50,299 nt of DNA from Staphylococcus coagulans (GTDB lineage: Bacteria > Bacillota > Bacilli > Staphylococcales > Staphylococcaceae). Position numbers and translations under genes: made by a program. Positions 1 through 9,901 of this stretch are shown one piece after another. The stretch covers positions 1 to 50,299 of the forward strand of contig NZ_PPQN01000047.1 of the NCBI RefSeq assembly GCF_002901995.1, given 5' to 3'. Below the pieces are notes generated by a model. It worked only from the letters and a program-made list of their open reading frames with translations. It had not been told where the DNA came from and did no database searches. Every line of letters begins with the position of its first letter. Position 1 is the stretch's first letter.

Positions 1-19
1 AGATGTGTATAAGAGACAG
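1..19. other. Nextera (Tn5 mosaic end) adapter
   Basis: Bases 1-19 read AGATGTGTATAAGAGACAG, exactly the Tn5 transposase mosaic-end sequence used in Nextera libraries. It is not staphylococcal DNA but untrimmed adapter at a contig end, so genomic sequence begins at about base 20. Confidence 0.97.
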
Positions 20-26
20 AGTATAT

Positions 27-58
27 ACTGCGCTTATGGTTAAGTAAGTGCAGTTTTT
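27..58 (+). terminator. Intrinsic terminator of an upstream gene
   Basis: ACTGCGCTTA (27-36) pairs with TAAGTGCAGT (45-54) across an 8-base loop, with one G-U wobble, followed by TTTTT. It ends a transcript coming from beyond the contig edge. In staphylococci the gene before rbfA is normally infB, but no infB coding sequence is visible here. Confidence 0.7.
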
Positions 59-183
59 ACGTGAGAAAATAAATTAAAACAAAGACTAACAAGCTGAAAG
101 GATAAATGTAAAATAAATTATAATAAATGAAGGAAGTAAAAACGACGAACAAATAGCATGATAATGTATAAATGAGTTATAGC

Positions 184-237
184 AATACACTTTTCTGTTT
201 GTTTAATATGTTTACAATACAGGAAAGTGTATTTTTT
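184..237 (+). terminator. Intrinsic terminator in the rbfA upstream region
   Basis: AATACACTTTTCTG (184-197) pairs with CAGGAAAGTGTATT (220-233), a 14-bp stem with one wobble, followed by six T. It is the second terminator in the 385-base non-coding stretch before rbfA, so something short may be transcribed between base 59 and 237. No convincing ORF lies there. Confidence 0.75.
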
Positions 238-327
238 AATGTGAAAGTTCAAGTCTGACTTTAGTGCAGAATATAAAAGATGAGCTACTATCTATTTCAA
301 GGCAGACTAGGGCGATGGTAAACTAGA

Positions 328-357
328 TTGACGCATATTTAGGATGTCCTTTATAAT
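328..357 (+). promoter_or_regulatory. Promoter of rbfA
   Basis: TTGACG (328-333), an 18-base spacer and TATAAT (352-357) form a near-consensus SigA promoter. It lies 47 bases before the rbfA start and downstream of two terminators, so rbfA appears to have its own promoter. Confidence 0.7.
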
Positions 358-404
358 GTGTAAATGAGGAAAACGCTACGAATAAAGTGAAAGGAGGCAT
401 AACT

Positions 405-749
405 ATGAATATGAGAGCAGAACGTGTTGGTGAACAGATGAAAAAAGAGTTAATGGACATTATCAATAACAAATTGAAAGATCCAAGAGTTGGATTTTTA
501 ACAATTACTGATGTTCAACCTACAAATGATTTATCATTAGCAAAAGTTTATTTGACTGTTTTAGGCAATGATAAAGAACGTGAAGATACTTTTAAAGGTC
601 TTGAAAAAGCAAAAGGTTTTATTAAATCAGAAATTGGTCAACGTATGCGACTTAGAATTGTACCCGATTTGCAATTTGAATATGACGCATCCATTGAATA
701 CGGTAATCGTATTGAGCAGTTGATTCAAGATTTAAACAAGAGAGATTAA
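405..749 (+). CDS. rbfA: Ribosome-binding factor A
   Basis: RbfA is a small KH-fold factor that binds the 30S subunit late in assembly and helps mature the 16S rRNA 5' end. The 114-residue product starts [16 protein letters not shown] and carries the conserved [12 protein letters not shown] stretch, in line with the usual length of about 115. The frame is open back to a GTG at 387, but the GGAGG ribosome binding site sits at 393-397, inside that extension. ATG 405 (spacing 7) is therefore the start. It is preceded by its own promoter and followed by a strong terminator, so it is probably largely monocistronic here. Confidence 0.96.
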   Translation: MNMRAERVGEQMKKELMDIINNKLKDPRVGFLTITDVQPTNDLSLAKVYLTVLGNDKEREDTFKGLEKAKGFIKSEIGQRMRLRIVPDLQFEYDASIEYGNRIEQLIQDLNKRD

Positions 750-758
750 CAACATGCG

Positions 759-810
759 CTAGAATACGTAGCCTGATTCTCTGAAGGAATCAACGTATTC
801 TAGTTTTTTT
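759..810 (+). terminator. Terminator of rbfA
   Basis: CTAGAATACGT (759-769) pairs perfectly with ACGTATTCTAG (793-803), a nested GATTC/GAATC extends the stem, and seven T follow. Confidence 0.9.
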
Positions 811-829
811 GTGAAAAGGAGTAGATGAA

Positions 830-1747
830 ATGTACCACGGCATTTTACCAGTAAATAAGCCACGCGGATTAACCAGTCACGATGTCGTTTTTAAGTTGCG
901 TAAAATTCTAAATACAAAGAAAATCGGCCATACTGGCACATTAGATCCTGAAGTGGATGGTGTTTTGCCCGTTTGTATTGGACAAGCCACAAAGGTCAGT
1001 GACTATGTCATGGAAATGGGTAAAACGTATCATGCTGAGGTCACACTCGGTTTATCCACAACGACTGAAGATCAAACTGGTGATGTATTAGAGCAAGTTA
1101 GATTACAACCATCCGATATTAATGCTAAGCAAATTGATAAAGTTTTGCAAAAATTTGAAGGTTGGACGACACAGATTCCTCCGATGTATTCTTCAGTAAA
1201 AGTAAACGGAAAAAAACTCTATGAGTATGCAAGAAAAGGTGAAACCGTAGCGCGACCGGAAAGAAAAATTTATATTGAACACATTGCACGGTTGTCAGAG
1301 TTGCATTTTGAAGATGCAATGATACGTTTTGAAATTGAAGTGACATGTGGTAAAGGAACGTATATCCGTACACTAGCTACAGATATTGGAAAAGCATTAA
1401 ATGTCCCAGCACATATGTCACGTCTGACCCGAACGGTGAGTGGTGGTTTATCTTTAGAACAAGCCTTAAGTTTGAGTGAAATTGAAATGCTACATGAAGA
1501 AGAACGTTTACAAGAAAAACTGTTGCCGATCATCTATGGTCTGAAAGCTTTACCTATATATCAAGTCATGGATGAAGTTTTAAAATTAAAAATTAAAAAT
1601 GGACAGAAGTTTTTAAAAAATGCATTTGATGTTTCTTTTGACTCCCAAATTGTTATGATAGATGGTGAAACAGGTCGTGTTATGGCCATTTATGAAAGAC
1701 ATCCATCTCGTCAAGAGGAAATAAAGCCTAAAAAGGTTTTTAATTAA
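830..1747 (+). CDS. truB: tRNA pseudouridine(55) synthase TruB
   Basis: TruB isomerises U55 to pseudouridine in the T-loop of nearly all tRNAs. The 305-residue product has the N-terminal [15 protein letters not shown] block and the family signature [14 protein letters not shown], in which Asp39 is the catalytic nucleophile. The RCTYIRTLA-like segment ([15 protein letters not shown]) of the central domain is also present. ATG 830 follows AAAAGGAG at a good spacing. The gene lies 15 bases before ribF, and the two probably share a transcript. Confidence 0.97.
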   Translation: MYHGILPVNKPRGLTSHDVVFKLRKILNTKKIGHTGTLDPEVDGVLPVCIGQATKVSDYVMEMGKTYHAEVTLGLSTTTEDQTGDVLEQVRLQPSDINAKQIDKVLQKFEGWTTQIPPMYSSVKVNGKKLYEYARKGETVARPERKIYIEHIARLSELHFEDAMIRFEIEVTCGKGTYIRTLATDIGKALNVPAHMSRLTRTVSGGLSLEQALSLSEIEMLHEEERLQEKLLPIIYGLKALPIYQVMDEVLKLKIKNGQKFLKNAFDVSFDSQIVMIDGETGRVMAIYERHPSRQEEIKPKKVFN

Positions 1748-1762
1748 AGGAGATTATCGATT

Positions 1763-2734
1763 ATGGAAGTTATTGAAATTACACATCCCATCCAACCCAA
1801 CCAATATATACAAGAAGATATTGCGTTGGCTTTGGGATTTTTTGATGGCCTACACCGTGGTCATCAAGCACTTTTAGAACAATTAGAAGCGACTGCAAAA
1901 GAAAAGGGACTCAAAAAAGCGGTTATGACATTTGATCCACATCCATCAGTTGTATTGAATCCAAAACAAAAAAGAACTACTTATTTAACCCCTTTAGATG
2001 ACAAAGTTGCTTTATTGGGCGAATATGATATTGATTACTGTCTCGTGGTTAACTTTTCATCTCGTTTTGCAGAAGTATCGCCTGATGAATTTGTTCAGTC
2101 TTATTTAGTAAAAAATCATGCACGCGCAATTATTGCAGGCTTTGACTTTACATTTGGTAAATATGGCAAAGGGAACATGGCGATGATGCAAGAATATCAA
2201 TCGCAATTCGAATGTATTACAGTAGGAAAAAAAGAATTGAATGATGAGAAAATATCAACGACTGCTATACGAAACGCGTTAAAATCAGGTGATTTAGCAA
2301 AGGCCAATGAACAACTTGGATATCGTTATCGTATTAAAGGAACAGTTGTTCAAGGAGAAAAACGAGGCAGAACGATTGGTTTCCCAACTGCTAATATTGA
2401 ACCGAGTGATGATTACGTTCTTCCTACAAAAGGCGTTTACGCAGTGAGTCTAGTCATTGGTTCGAAAGAAAAAGTGTATAGAGGGGTATGCAATATTGGT
2501 GTGAAACCTACATTTCACGAAGATTTGCCTCAAGTCGTTATTGAAGTAAATATTTTTGATTTTGAAGAAAATATTTATGGCGAACGTGTCACTATTTATT
2601 GGCATCATTTTATTCGACCAGAGCTGAAATTTGATGGCATAGACCCGCTTGTTGCCCAAATGAATCAGGATAAAGAACGTGCAAAATATTTATTGGCTGT
2701 TGATTTTGACGATGAAGTATCTTATAATAGTTAA
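1763..2734 (+). CDS. ribF: Bifunctional riboflavin kinase / FAD synthetase
   Basis: RibF phosphorylates riboflavin to FMN and adenylylates FMN to FAD. In the 323-residue protein the nucleotidyltransferase half opens with GFFDGLHRGH (residues 25-34, the HxGH-type nucleotide site) and includes ISTTAIRNAL. The C-terminal flavokinase half carries GEKRGRTIGFPTANI and the later KGVYAV and CNIGVKPTF segments. Length is typical. ATG 1763 follows AAAGGAG. No FMN riboswitch was seen upstream; the gene appears to be co-transcribed with truB. Confidence 0.97.
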   Translation: MEVIEITHPIQPNQYIQEDIALALGFFDGLHRGHQALLEQLEATAKEKGLKKAVMTFDPHPSVVLNPKQKRTTYLTPLDDKVALLGEYDIDYCLVVNFSSRFAEVSPDEFVQSYLVKNHARAIIAGFDFTFGKYGKGNMAMMQEYQSQFECITVGKKELNDEKISTTAIRNALKSGDLAKANEQLGYRYRIKGTVVQGEKRGRTIGFPTANIEPSDDYVLPTKGVYAVSLVIGSKEKVYRGVCNIGVKPTFHEDLPQVVIEVNIFDFEENIYGERVTIYWHHFIRPELKFDGIDPLVAQMNQDKERAKYLLAVDFDDEVSYNS

Positions 2735-2740
2735 GTCTAT

Positions 2741-2836
2741 TGATATTAGGACAGAGACCTTTATCTTGGTAGGTTGAGACTCCGACGCCTGACTCAGATA
2801 GAGGCACAATTAACAATTAAAGGAGGAAATTGACAA
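2741..2836 (+). promoter_or_regulatory. Structured rpsO leader (candidate S15 autoregulatory element)
   Basis: CCTTTATCT (2758-2766) can pair with AGATAGAGG (2796-2804, one wobble), enclosing TTGAG (2774-2778), which can pair with CTCA at 2793-2796. The folded block sits directly before the rpsO ribosome binding site. S15 is known to repress its own mRNA in several bacteria through unrelated leader folds; assigning that role here is inference. Confidence 0.4.
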
Positions 2837-3106
2837 ATGGCAATTTCACAAGAACGTAAAAATGAATTAATTAAAGAATATCGTACACACGAAACAGATA
2901 CAGGTTCACCTGAAGTACAAATCGCTGTATTAACTGCAGAAATCAGTGCATTAAACGATCACTTACGTATTCACAAAAAAGACCACCACTCACGTCGTGG
3001 TTTATTAAAAATGGTTGGTCGTCGTCGTCACTTATTAAACTACTTACGTGACAAAGACATCCAACGTTACCGTGAATTAATTAAATCATTAGGTATCCGT
3101 CGCTAA
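2837..3106 (+). CDS. rpsO: 30S ribosomal protein S15
   Basis: S15 is a primary 16S rRNA-binding protein of the 30S platform. The 89-residue product matches the universal length and contains [15 protein letters not shown], the loop with [15 protein letters not shown] that contacts rRNA, and the [12 protein letters not shown] block. It has a strong AAAGGAGG ribosome binding site. Codon use is strongly biased to preferred codons, as for other ribosomal proteins. It is followed by a terminator and then pnp, the classical rpsO-pnp order. Confidence 0.98.
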   Translation: MAISQERKNELIKEYRTHETDTGSPEVQIAVLTAEISALNDHLRIHKKDHHSRRGLLKMVGRRRHLLNYLRDKDIQRYRELIKSLGIRR

Positions 3107-3136
3107 TTTTAGAGAGTTAAATTAAGACGAATCAAT

Positions 3137-3172
3137 GGGGCTGGGACAATTATCGTACCCGGCTCTTTTTTT
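3137..3172 (+). terminator. Terminator of rpsO (GGGGCTGGG-type hairpin)
   Basis: GGGCTGGG (3138-3145) pairs with CCCGGCTC (3158-3165), with G-U wobbles, followed by a run of eight T. A related GGGGCTGGG hairpin occurs at 30625-30662, so this looks like a repeated staphylococcal intergenic hairpin. Confidence 0.85.
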
Positions 3173-3255
3173 TACTATTAAATGGCAAAAATGTAAGCTA
3201 TAATATTGATAGTAAAAGGGTACGAAATGTAAAGAGGTAGGAGAGGAGATTTATC

Positions 3256-5355
3256 ATGTCTCAAGAAAAAAAGGTTTTCAAGACGGAATGGGCAAACCAA
3301 CCGTTAACAATAGAAACTGGACAATTGGCGAAACAAGCAAATGGTGCTGTACTCGTTCGATACGGTGATACCGTTGTACTATCTACAGCAACAGCTTCAA
3401 AAGAGCCACGTGATGGTGACTTTTTCCCGTTGACTGTTAATTATGAAGAAAAAATGTATGCGGCTGGGAAAATTCCGGGTGGATTTAAAAAGAGAGAAGG
3501 ACGTCCAGGTGATGAAGCTACATTAACTGCACGTTTAATTGATCGTCCGATACGACCATTATTTCCTGATGGCTATCGTCATGATGTCCAAATCATTAAC
3601 ACAGTATTAAGTGCAGATCCAAATTGTTCTCCTGAAATGGCAGCAATGATTGGTTCTTCAATGGCACTGAGTGTTTCTGACATCCCATTTCAAGGTCCTA
3701 TCGCAGGGGTAAATGTCGGATTAGTTGATGGCCAATATGTCATCAATCCAAACTTAGAGCAAAAAGCAGTATCACGTCTAGACTTAGAAGTTGCAGGCCA
3801 TAAAGATGCTGTTAACATGGTTGAAGCAGGTGCAAGTGAGATTACTGAAGCTGAGATGCTAGAAGCGATATTATTTGGTCACGAAGAGATTAAACGCTTA
3901 TGTGCATTTCAAGAAGAAATCATTGCACATTTACAACCAGAAAAACAAGAATTTATTCCAGAAGAAAAAAATCAAACGCTTATTGATTCTGTAACTGAAA
4001 TGACTCAAAATGAAGGACTAAATCAAGCGATTCAAACGGTTGAAAAACAAGAGCGCGAAGAAAACCTTGATATGATTAAAGAACGTGTCCTTGCAAACTT
4101 TGAAGACGAAGAAGATCCTGAAAATGAGGCTTTATTAAAAGAAGTTAATGCGATTATTAATACGTTAATCAAAGAAGAGGTAAGAAGATTAATTGCGGAC
4201 GAAAAAATCCGTCCAGATGGTCGTAAGCCAGATGAGATTCGACCTTTATCATCAGAAGTTGGTTTATTACCACGTGCCCATGGATCTGGCTTGTTTACAC
4301 GAGGTCAAACACAAGCGTTATCTGTTTTAACACTAGGTTCAATTTCAGAATATCAAATCATTGATGGTTTGGGTGAAGAAGAGCATAAACGTTTTATGCA
4401 TCATTATAACTTCCCGAACTTCTCTGTAGGTGAAACAGGTCCTGTTCGAGCACCGGGGAGACGTGAAATTGGTCATGGTGCTTTAGGTGAACGTGCATTG
4501 AGATATATCATTCCAGATGAAAAAGATTTCCCATACACTGTGCGTATTGTAAGTGAAGTTTTAGAATCTAATGGTTCTTCATCACAAGCTTCTATTTGTG
4601 GTTCTACTTTAGCTTTAATGGACGCAGGAGTGCCGATTAAAGCACCAGTTGCAGGTATTGCAATGGGTCTTGTCACACGTGATGATCAATATACGATTTT
4701 AACGGATATCCAAGGCATGGAAGATGCTTTAGGTGATATGGACTTCAAAGTAGCGGGAACGACTGAAGGTATCACAGCGATTCAAATGGATATTAAAATA
4801 GATGGTTTAACTAAAGAAGTGATTGAAGAAGCGCTTGAACAAGCACGTAAAGGACGTTTAGCGATTTTAGATCATATGATGCAAACCATCAATCAACCTA
4901 GAACAGAACTAAGTGCTTATGCACCTAAAGTTGAAACAATGCAAATTAAGCCTGAAAAAATTCGAGACGTAATTGGACCAGGCGGTAAACAAATCAATGA
5001 AATTATTGATGCGACGGGTGTTAAATTAGATATTGAACAGGATGGTACAGTATTTATAGGCTCAACGGAACAAGATATGATCAATCAAGCGCGTAGTTGG
5101 ATTGAAAATATTGTCAGAGAAGCAGAAGTCGGACAAATTTACGATGCGAAAGTTAAACGTATTGAGAAATTTGGCGCTTTTGTTGAGTTATTCCCAGGTA
5201 AAGATGCTTTAGTTCATATTTCTCAAATTTCAAACGAGCGTATTAATAAAGTAGAAGATGTATTAAAAATCGGCGATACATTAAATGTAAAAGTGACTGA
5301 AATTGACAAGCAAGGCCGTGTGAATGCATCTCATAAAGTGTTAATTTCACAATAA
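3256..5355 (+). CDS. pnp: Polynucleotide phosphorylase (PNPase)
   Basis: PNPase degrades RNA 3' to 5' by phosphorolysis and also makes heteropolymeric tails. It is a core RNA degradosome enzyme. The 699-residue protein has the expected order: RNase PH domain 1 (about 1-140), a helical linker domain, RNase PH domain 2 (about 310-550, with [12 protein letters not shown] and [12 protein letters not shown]), a KH domain ([15 protein letters not shown]) and a C-terminal S1 domain ([25 protein letters not shown]). ATG 3256 follows AGGAGAGGAG. Two hairpins follow the stop codon. Confidence 0.98.
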   Translation: MSQEKKVFKTEWANQPLTIETGQLAKQANGAVLVRYGDTVVLSTATASKEPRDGDFFPLTVNYEEKMYAAGKIPGGFKKREGRPGDEATLTARLIDRPIRPLFPDGYRHDVQIINTVLSADPNCSPEMAAMIGSSMALSVSDIPFQGPIAGVNVGLVDGQYVINPNLEQKAVSRLDLEVAGHKDAVNMVEAGASEITEAEMLEAILFGHEEIKRLCAFQEEIIAHLQPEKQEFIPEEKNQTLIDSVTEMTQNEGLNQAIQTVEKQEREENLDMIKERVLANFEDEEDPENEALLKEVNAIINTLIKEEVRRLIADEKIRPDGRKPDEIRPLSSEVGLLPRAHGSGLFTRGQTQALSVLTLGSISEYQIIDGLGEEEHKRFMHHYNFPNFSVGETGPVRAPGRREIGHGALGERALRYIIPDEKDFPYTVRIVSEVLESNGSSSQASICGSTLALMDAGVPIKAPVAGIAMGLVTRDDQYTILTDIQGMEDALGDMDFKVAGTTEGITAIQMDIKIDGLTKEVIEEALEQARKGRLAILDHMMQTINQPRTELSAYAPKVETMQIKPEKIRDVIGPGGKQINEIIDATGVKLDIEQDGTVFIGSTEQDMINQARSWIENIVREAEVGQIYDAKVKRIEKFGAFVELFPGKDALVHISQISNERINKVEDVLKIGDTLNVKVTEIDKQGRVNASHKVLISQ

Positions 5356-5370
5356 GTTTTTAGAAATACA

Positions 5371-5450
5371 TTGGTGTGTCAAACCACCAACGTCGTTTCT
5401 GTTTAGCGAACCCCTAAAGCTGAAGTGCATAATTTCAGCTTTAGGGGTAT
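5371..5450 (+). terminator. pnp 3' hairpins and terminator
   Basis: A small hairpin, TTGGTG (5371-5376) with CACCAA (5385-5390), is followed by a 14-bp perfect stem, CCCCTAAAGCTGAA (5411-5424) with TTCAGCTTTAGGGG (5434-5447), then a weak U-rich tail. The second is the likely terminator of pnp. Confidence 0.75.
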
Positions 5451-5644
5451 TTATATTACATCGAAAAAACAAATTAAAGTAACTATGGATGAAATCATTG
5501 ATAGCGCTAACTTGATCAAAAGCAAATACAAACAACAACGCTGTAATGATTTTAAAAACATTTCGATGACAACATACGTTATGCTTGATGGGTTCAGCGG
5601 CAGAAAGCAAATCATTTTCTGTTCCACTCGTAACACTTTAATAG
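5451..5644. other. Non-coding stretch before rnjB
   Basis: No gene is supported here. A frame is open on each strand, but neither has a ribosome binding site or a protein-like composition, and they cross the pnp terminator. Small dyads are visible, for example CAGAAA (5601-5606) with TTTCTG (5616-5621). Confidence 0.5.
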
Positions 5645-5673
5645 TGTACAGAGTTTGTATAATCAACTATAAT
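5645..5673 (+). promoter_or_regulatory. Likely promoter of rnjB
   Basis: TGTACA (5645-5650), a 17-base spacer and TATAAT (5668-5673). A second TATAAT at 5658-5663 is an alternative. A perfect ACACT/AGTGT dyad (5633-5647) overlaps the -35 element. Confidence 0.5.
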
Positions 5674-5724
5674 AAAATATGAATGTAAAATGGACGGGCT
5701 ATATATTGAGTAGGAGGTAAAATT

Positions 5725-7398
5725 TTGAATTTAGTAAAAAAGAAAAATAAAGATATACGAATCATACCGCTAGGTGGTGTAGGAGAAATTGCCAAAAACA
5801 TGTATATCATTGAAGTTGATGATGAAATGTTTATGTTAGATGCAGGATTAAAGTTTCCTGAAGATGAAATGTTAGGTATCGATATAGTGATTCCTGATAT
5901 TCAATATGTATTAGAAAATAAACATAAATTAAAAGGTATTTTTCTAACACATGGTCATGAACATGCGATTGGCGCGGTTTCATACGTATTAGAACAAGTA
6001 GACGCACCGGTATATGGTTCGAAATTAACAATAGGACTTGTAAAAGAAAACTTAAAAGCACGTCAAATTAATAAAAAAATTAGATATTATGTAGTTAATA
6101 ATGAATCGGTGATGCGTTTTAAAGGTGTAAATGTGACATTTTTCAACACAACACATAGCATTCCGGATAGTTTAGGTGTATGTATCCATACATCTTACGG
6201 TGCAATTGTTTATACAGGTGAATTTAAGTTTGATCAGAGTTTACATGGCCAATATGCCCCGGATATGAAAAAGATGGCAGAAATCGGCGAAAATGGTGTC
6301 TTTGCACTTTTAAGTGACTCCACTGAAGCGGAAAAACCAGGTTATAATACGCCAGAAAATGTCATTGAAAGCCATATGTTTGATGCATTTGCAAAAGTAA
6401 AAGGGCGTTTAATTGTCTCATGTTATGCTTCTAACTTTATTCGTATACAACAAGTTTTAAATATTGCGAGCAAATTAAATAGAAAAGTATCATTTCTAGG
6501 CCGTTCATTAGAAAGTTCATTTAGCATTGCTCGTAAAATGGGATATTTTAATATTCCAAAAGACTTGTTAATACCGATGAGTGAAGTCGAAAACTATCCT
6601 AAAAACGAAGTCATAATTATTGCAACAGGTATGCAAGGTGAGCCAGTTGAAGCGTTGAGTCAGATGGCACGCCAAAAACATAAAATCATGAATATTGAAA
6701 AAGGCGATTCAGTCTTTTTAGCTATTACAGCTTCTGCCAATATGGAAGTGATTATCGCAAATACACTTAATGAGTTAGCGCGTGCAGGTGCATATGTGAT
6801 TCCAAATAATAAAAAAATTCACGCTTCAAGTCATGGTTGCATGGAAGAATTAAAATTAATGTTAAACATGATGAAGCCGGAATATTTTATACCGATTCAA
6901 GGTGAGTTTAAAATGCAAATTAGTCACGCTAAACTCGCTAGTGAATCAGGCGTCAACCCAGAAAAGATATTTTTAGCTGAAGCTGGAGATGTTATTTATT
7001 TTGATGGGGAAGACATGGCATTAAATGAAAAAGTTAATGCTGGTAATGTTCTAATCGACGGTATCGGTGTTGGAGATGTCGGAAATATTGTTTTACGCGA
7101 TAGACATTTGTTAGCAGAGGATGGTATTTTTATTGCTGTCGTAACACTTGATCCAAAGAAACGACGCATTGCAGCCGGTCCAGAAATTCAATCAAGAGGT
7201 TTCGTTTATGTTCGTGAAAGTGAAGCTTTATTAAAAGAAGCAGAAGATAAAGTGCGTGAAATTGTGGAAGCGGGATTACAAGAGAAACGTATTGAGTGGT
7301 CTGAAATGAAACAAAACATGAGAGATCAGGTAAGTAAACTGCTCTTTGAAAGCACACGAAGACGTCCAATGATTATTCCTGTGATTTCAGAAATATAA
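5725..7398 (+). CDS. rnjB: Ribonuclease J2
   Basis: RNase J2 is a metallo-beta-lactamase/beta-CASP protein that pairs with RNase J1 in 5' exonuclease and endonuclease RNA decay. The 557-residue length and sequence closely match staphylococcal J2. The usual HxHxDH metal motif is changed: residues 76-81 read HGHEHA, so the Asp and last His of HGHEDH are replaced by His80 and Ala81. This fits the view that J2 is a weakly active or structural partner. The beta-CASP region ([12 protein letters not shown]-less [12 protein letters not shown]) and C-terminal HASSHG remain. The TTG start at 5725 follows AGGAGG (5712-5717). Confidence 0.96.
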   Translation: MNLVKKKNKDIRIIPLGGVGEIAKNMYIIEVDDEMFMLDAGLKFPEDEMLGIDIVIPDIQYVLENKHKLKGIFLTHGHEHAIGAVSYVLEQVDAPVYGSKLTIGLVKENLKARQINKKIRYYVVNNESVMRFKGVNVTFFNTTHSIPDSLGVCIHTSYGAIVYTGEFKFDQSLHGQYAPDMKKMAEIGENGVFALLSDSTEAEKPGYNTPENVIESHMFDAFAKVKGRLIVSCYASNFIRIQQVLNIASKLNRKVSFLGRSLESSFSIARKMGYFNIPKDLLIPMSEVENYPKNEVIIIATGMQGEPVEALSQMARQKHKIMNIEKGDSVFLAITASANMEVIIANTLNELARAGAYVIPNNKKIHASSHGCMEELKLMLNMMKPEYFIPIQGEFKMQISHAKLASESGVNPEKIFLAEAGDVIYFDGEDMALNEKVNAGNVLIDGIGVGDVGNIVLRDRHLLAEDGIFIAVVTLDPKKRRIAAGPEIQSRGFVYVRESEALLKEAEDKVREIVEAGLQEKRIEWSEMKQNMRDQVSKLLFESTRRRPMIIPVISEI

Positions 7399-7432
7399 AC
7401 GTTTAAACCAGTGTGATGTTCAAACAAGAAAA

Positions 7433-7486
7433 CGAATCTTACTCTTTGAAATACTCGCATTTTAAAGAGTAGATTCGCTTTTTTCA
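7433..7486 (+). terminator. Terminator of rnjB
   Basis: CGAATCTTACTCTTT (7433-7447) pairs with AAAGAGTAGATTCG downstream with one offset base, followed by six T. Confidence 0.88.
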
Positions 7487-7534
7487 TCATACAGGTATTT
7501 TACATATTTAATAGAAAGTAGAAGGTGACGATGA

Positions 7535-9898
7535 ATGCCGCAAACGAAAAAACGAAAATCACAAACGTCTCGCAGCAAGAAACGAACTTCTAAAAAAAAG
7601 CAAAACGATACACCACTCAGATTTATTTTGTCTATTGTTTTTGTAGTTATTTTAACTTTAGGTATTTTTCAATTAGGATTAGTGGGTATTGCAATTGATA
7701 GCTTTTTTAATTATCTGTTTGGCGTAACACGTTATCTGACCTATCTATTGTTATTACTAGGGACAGGTTTTTTTGCTTATAATGGAAAGTTACCTAAAAC
7801 AAGAAGGCTAACGGGGTCAATCATTTTACAAATTGCACTATTATTTGTAGCCCAATTGCACTATATGATGATTGGGGATGCAGCAGCGAGACGTCAGCCT
7901 GTTTTATCTTATATATACCACACATATGAGAAGGATGGTTTTAACTATTTTGGTGGCGGTTTGCTTGGCTATATGTTTATTCATATTTTAACGCCATTGA
8001 TTTCTATCGTAGGTATCGTCATACTCACATTAATATTATTAATTTCGAGTGTCATTTTGTTATTGAAAAAACGTCATAGAGATGTTGCAAAGATTGGATT
8101 AGAAAATATTAAGCAGACGACAACACATGTGTATGATCGTTATGGTCATCATCGAGAGCAACGACGCTTACAAAAGCAAGAGAAAAAAGAACAAAAACGA
8201 CTTGCTGATGTACAATCCAAAAATGAACAAATCAAAGACGTATCTGATTTTCCAGAGGTTTCGTCAGCAGAAGATGAAATACAAACAGATTATCCTTCAA
8301 TTCCAATTTTAGGACATAAAACGGCTTCGAATGTCGGGCATCAAACATCTAAAAATGAACAAGAAAACAACACAAAATCTAATCCAATTCAAAGGATTAA
8401 TCAGGCAGATGAAAATGTTGACATCCCTTCAGACCAAACAGATGCTGAAGGCAGTATATCTGAAGCGGGCGAGGTGGCCAATCATGCGTATGAACTTCCG
8501 CCGCTTTCTTTATTAGATGCCCCAAAACAACAACAGACGACTTCAAAAGCAGAAGTCCAACGAAAAGGAAGATTGTTAGAAACAACTTTGAAAAATTTTG
8601 GTGTCAATGCGAAAGTGACGCAAATTAAAATCGGTCCAGCTGTGACACAATATGAGGTACAGCCTGCACAAGGTGTGAAAGTAAGTCGAATCGTTAATTT
8701 ACATAACGATATCGCTCTAGCATTAGCGGCAAAAGATATTCGAATTGAGGCACCTATCCCAGGAAAATCAGCTGTCGGTATTGAAGTACCTAATAATAAA
8801 ATTGCGTTGGTAACTTTAAAAGAAGTATTAGATGAAAAATTCCCAACACAAAATAAATTAGAAGTAGCATTAGGCCGTGATATATCTGGAGAACCGATTA
8901 CTGCAGAACTTAATAAAATGCCACACTTATTAGTCGCAGGTTCAACAGGAAGTGGGAAATCGGTTTGTATCAATGGCATCATCACAAGTATTTTATTGAA
9001 TGCAAAGCCACATGAAGTAAAACTTATGATGATTGATCCAAAAATGGTAGAATTAAATGTATACAATGGAATTCCACATTTATTAACTCCCGTTGTAACT
9101 AACCCACATAAAGCGGCACAAGCATTAGAAAAAGTGGTTGGAGAAATGGAAAGAAGATATGATTTATTCCAACATTCAGGTACACGTAATATTGAAGGTT
9201 ACAACGCATTAATGAATCAAAAAAATAATGAGTTGGATGAAAAAGAACCATTATTACCCTATATTGTCGTAATTGTAGATGAACTTGCAGATTTGATGAT
9301 GGTAGCAGGTAAAGATGTTGAAACGGCTATTACACGCATCACACAAATGGCGCGTGCAGCTGGTATTCATCTCATTATAGCGACACAACGACCTTCAGTA
9401 GATGTCATTACAGGTTTAATAAAAAATAACATTCCATCACGTATCGCGTTTGCGGTGAGCTCTCAAACGGACTCACGAACAATTATCGATAGTGGTGGCG
9501 CGGAAAAACTGCTCGGTAAAGGGGACATGTTATTTATTAAAAATGGTGGCTCTACGCGTACGCGCGTGCAAGGTGCATTTTTAAGTGACAATGAAGTGCA
9601 AAAAATCGTTTCATACGTCGTCGCACAACAAAAAGCGAATTACGTTAAAGAGATGGAGCCAGATGCACAAGTGGATGAAGCGGATATGGAAAGTGATGAT
9701 CCATTATACAAAGATGCTTATTTATTTGTTATTGAGCAACAAAAAGCAAGTACCTCGTTATTACAACGCCAGTTTCGAATTGGTTATAATCGAGCATCGA
9801 GAATCATGGATGATCTAGAACGAAATCAGGTCATCGGACCACAAAAGGGGAGCAAGCCAAGACAAATTTTAGTTGATTTAAATGATGGAGAGGTGTAA
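7535..9898 (+). CDS. ftsK: DNA translocase FtsK/SpoIIIE
   Basis: This septal motor pumps chromosomal DNA during division. In 787 residues there is a basic N-terminus, about four membrane segments (residues about 28-180), a charged, Gln/Glu-rich linker (about 190-340), and the RecA-like motor with Walker A GSTGSGKS (469-476) and Walker B ending in DELAD (Asp582). A C-terminal gamma winged-helix domain (about 720-787, including [17 protein letters not shown]) reads orienting DNA sequences. The length fits the shorter staphylococcal paralogue usually called SpoIIIE rather than the long FtsK. ATG 7535 follows GAAGGTGA; an overlapping ATG at 7531 is in another frame. Confidence 0.95.
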   Translation: MPQTKKRKSQTSRSKKRTSKKKQNDTPLRFILSIVFVVILTLGIFQLGLVGIAIDSFFNYLFGVTRYLTYLLLLLGTGFFAYNGKLPKTRRLTGSIILQIALLFVAQLHYMMIGDAAARRQPVLSYIYHTYEKDGFNYFGGGLLGYMFIHILTPLISIVGIVILTLILLISSVILLLKKRHRDVAKIGLENIKQTTTHVYDRYGHHREQRRLQKQEKKEQKRLADVQSKNEQIKDVSDFPEVSSAEDEIQTDYPSIPILGHKTASNVGHQTSKNEQENNTKSNPIQRINQADENVDIPSDQTDAEGSISEAGEVANHAYELPPLSLLDAPKQQQTTSKAEVQRKGRLLETTLKNFGVNAKVTQIKIGPAVTQYEVQPAQGVKVSRIVNLHNDIALALAAKDIRIEAPIPGKSAVGIEVPNNKIALVTLKEVLDEKFPTQNKLEVALGRDISGEPITAELNKMPHLLVAGSTGSGKSVCINGIITSILLNAKPHEVKLMMIDPKMVELNVYNGIPHLLTPVVTNPHKAAQALEKVVGEMERRYDLFQHSGTRNIEGYNALMNQKNNELDEKEPLLPYIVVIVDELADLMMVAGKDVETAITRITQMARAAGIHLIIATQRPSVDVITGLIKNNIPSRIAFAVSSQTDSRTIIDSGGAEKLLGKGDMLFIKNGGSTRTRVQGAFLSDNEVQKIVSYVVAQQKANYVKEMEPDAQVDEADMESDDPLYKDAYLFVIEQQKASTSLLQRQFRIGYNRASRIMDDLERNQVIGPQKGSKPRQILVDLNDGEV

Positions 9899-9901
9899 GA
9901 C

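Noticed and set aside
387..404. Longer rbfA from GTG 387
   Set aside because: The GGAGG binding site (393-397) is inside this extension, so it cannot serve that start; ATG 405 is correctly spaced.
5425..5682. Open frames on both strands between pnp and rnjB
   Set aside because: They begin inside the pnp terminator, lack ribosome binding sites and end in promoter sequence; the composition is not protein-like.
8482..9066. A 194-codon minus-strand open frame
   Set aside because: It lies fully antisense to the conserved motor domain of the FtsK-type translocase, including Walker A, and is explained by codon structure of that gene.
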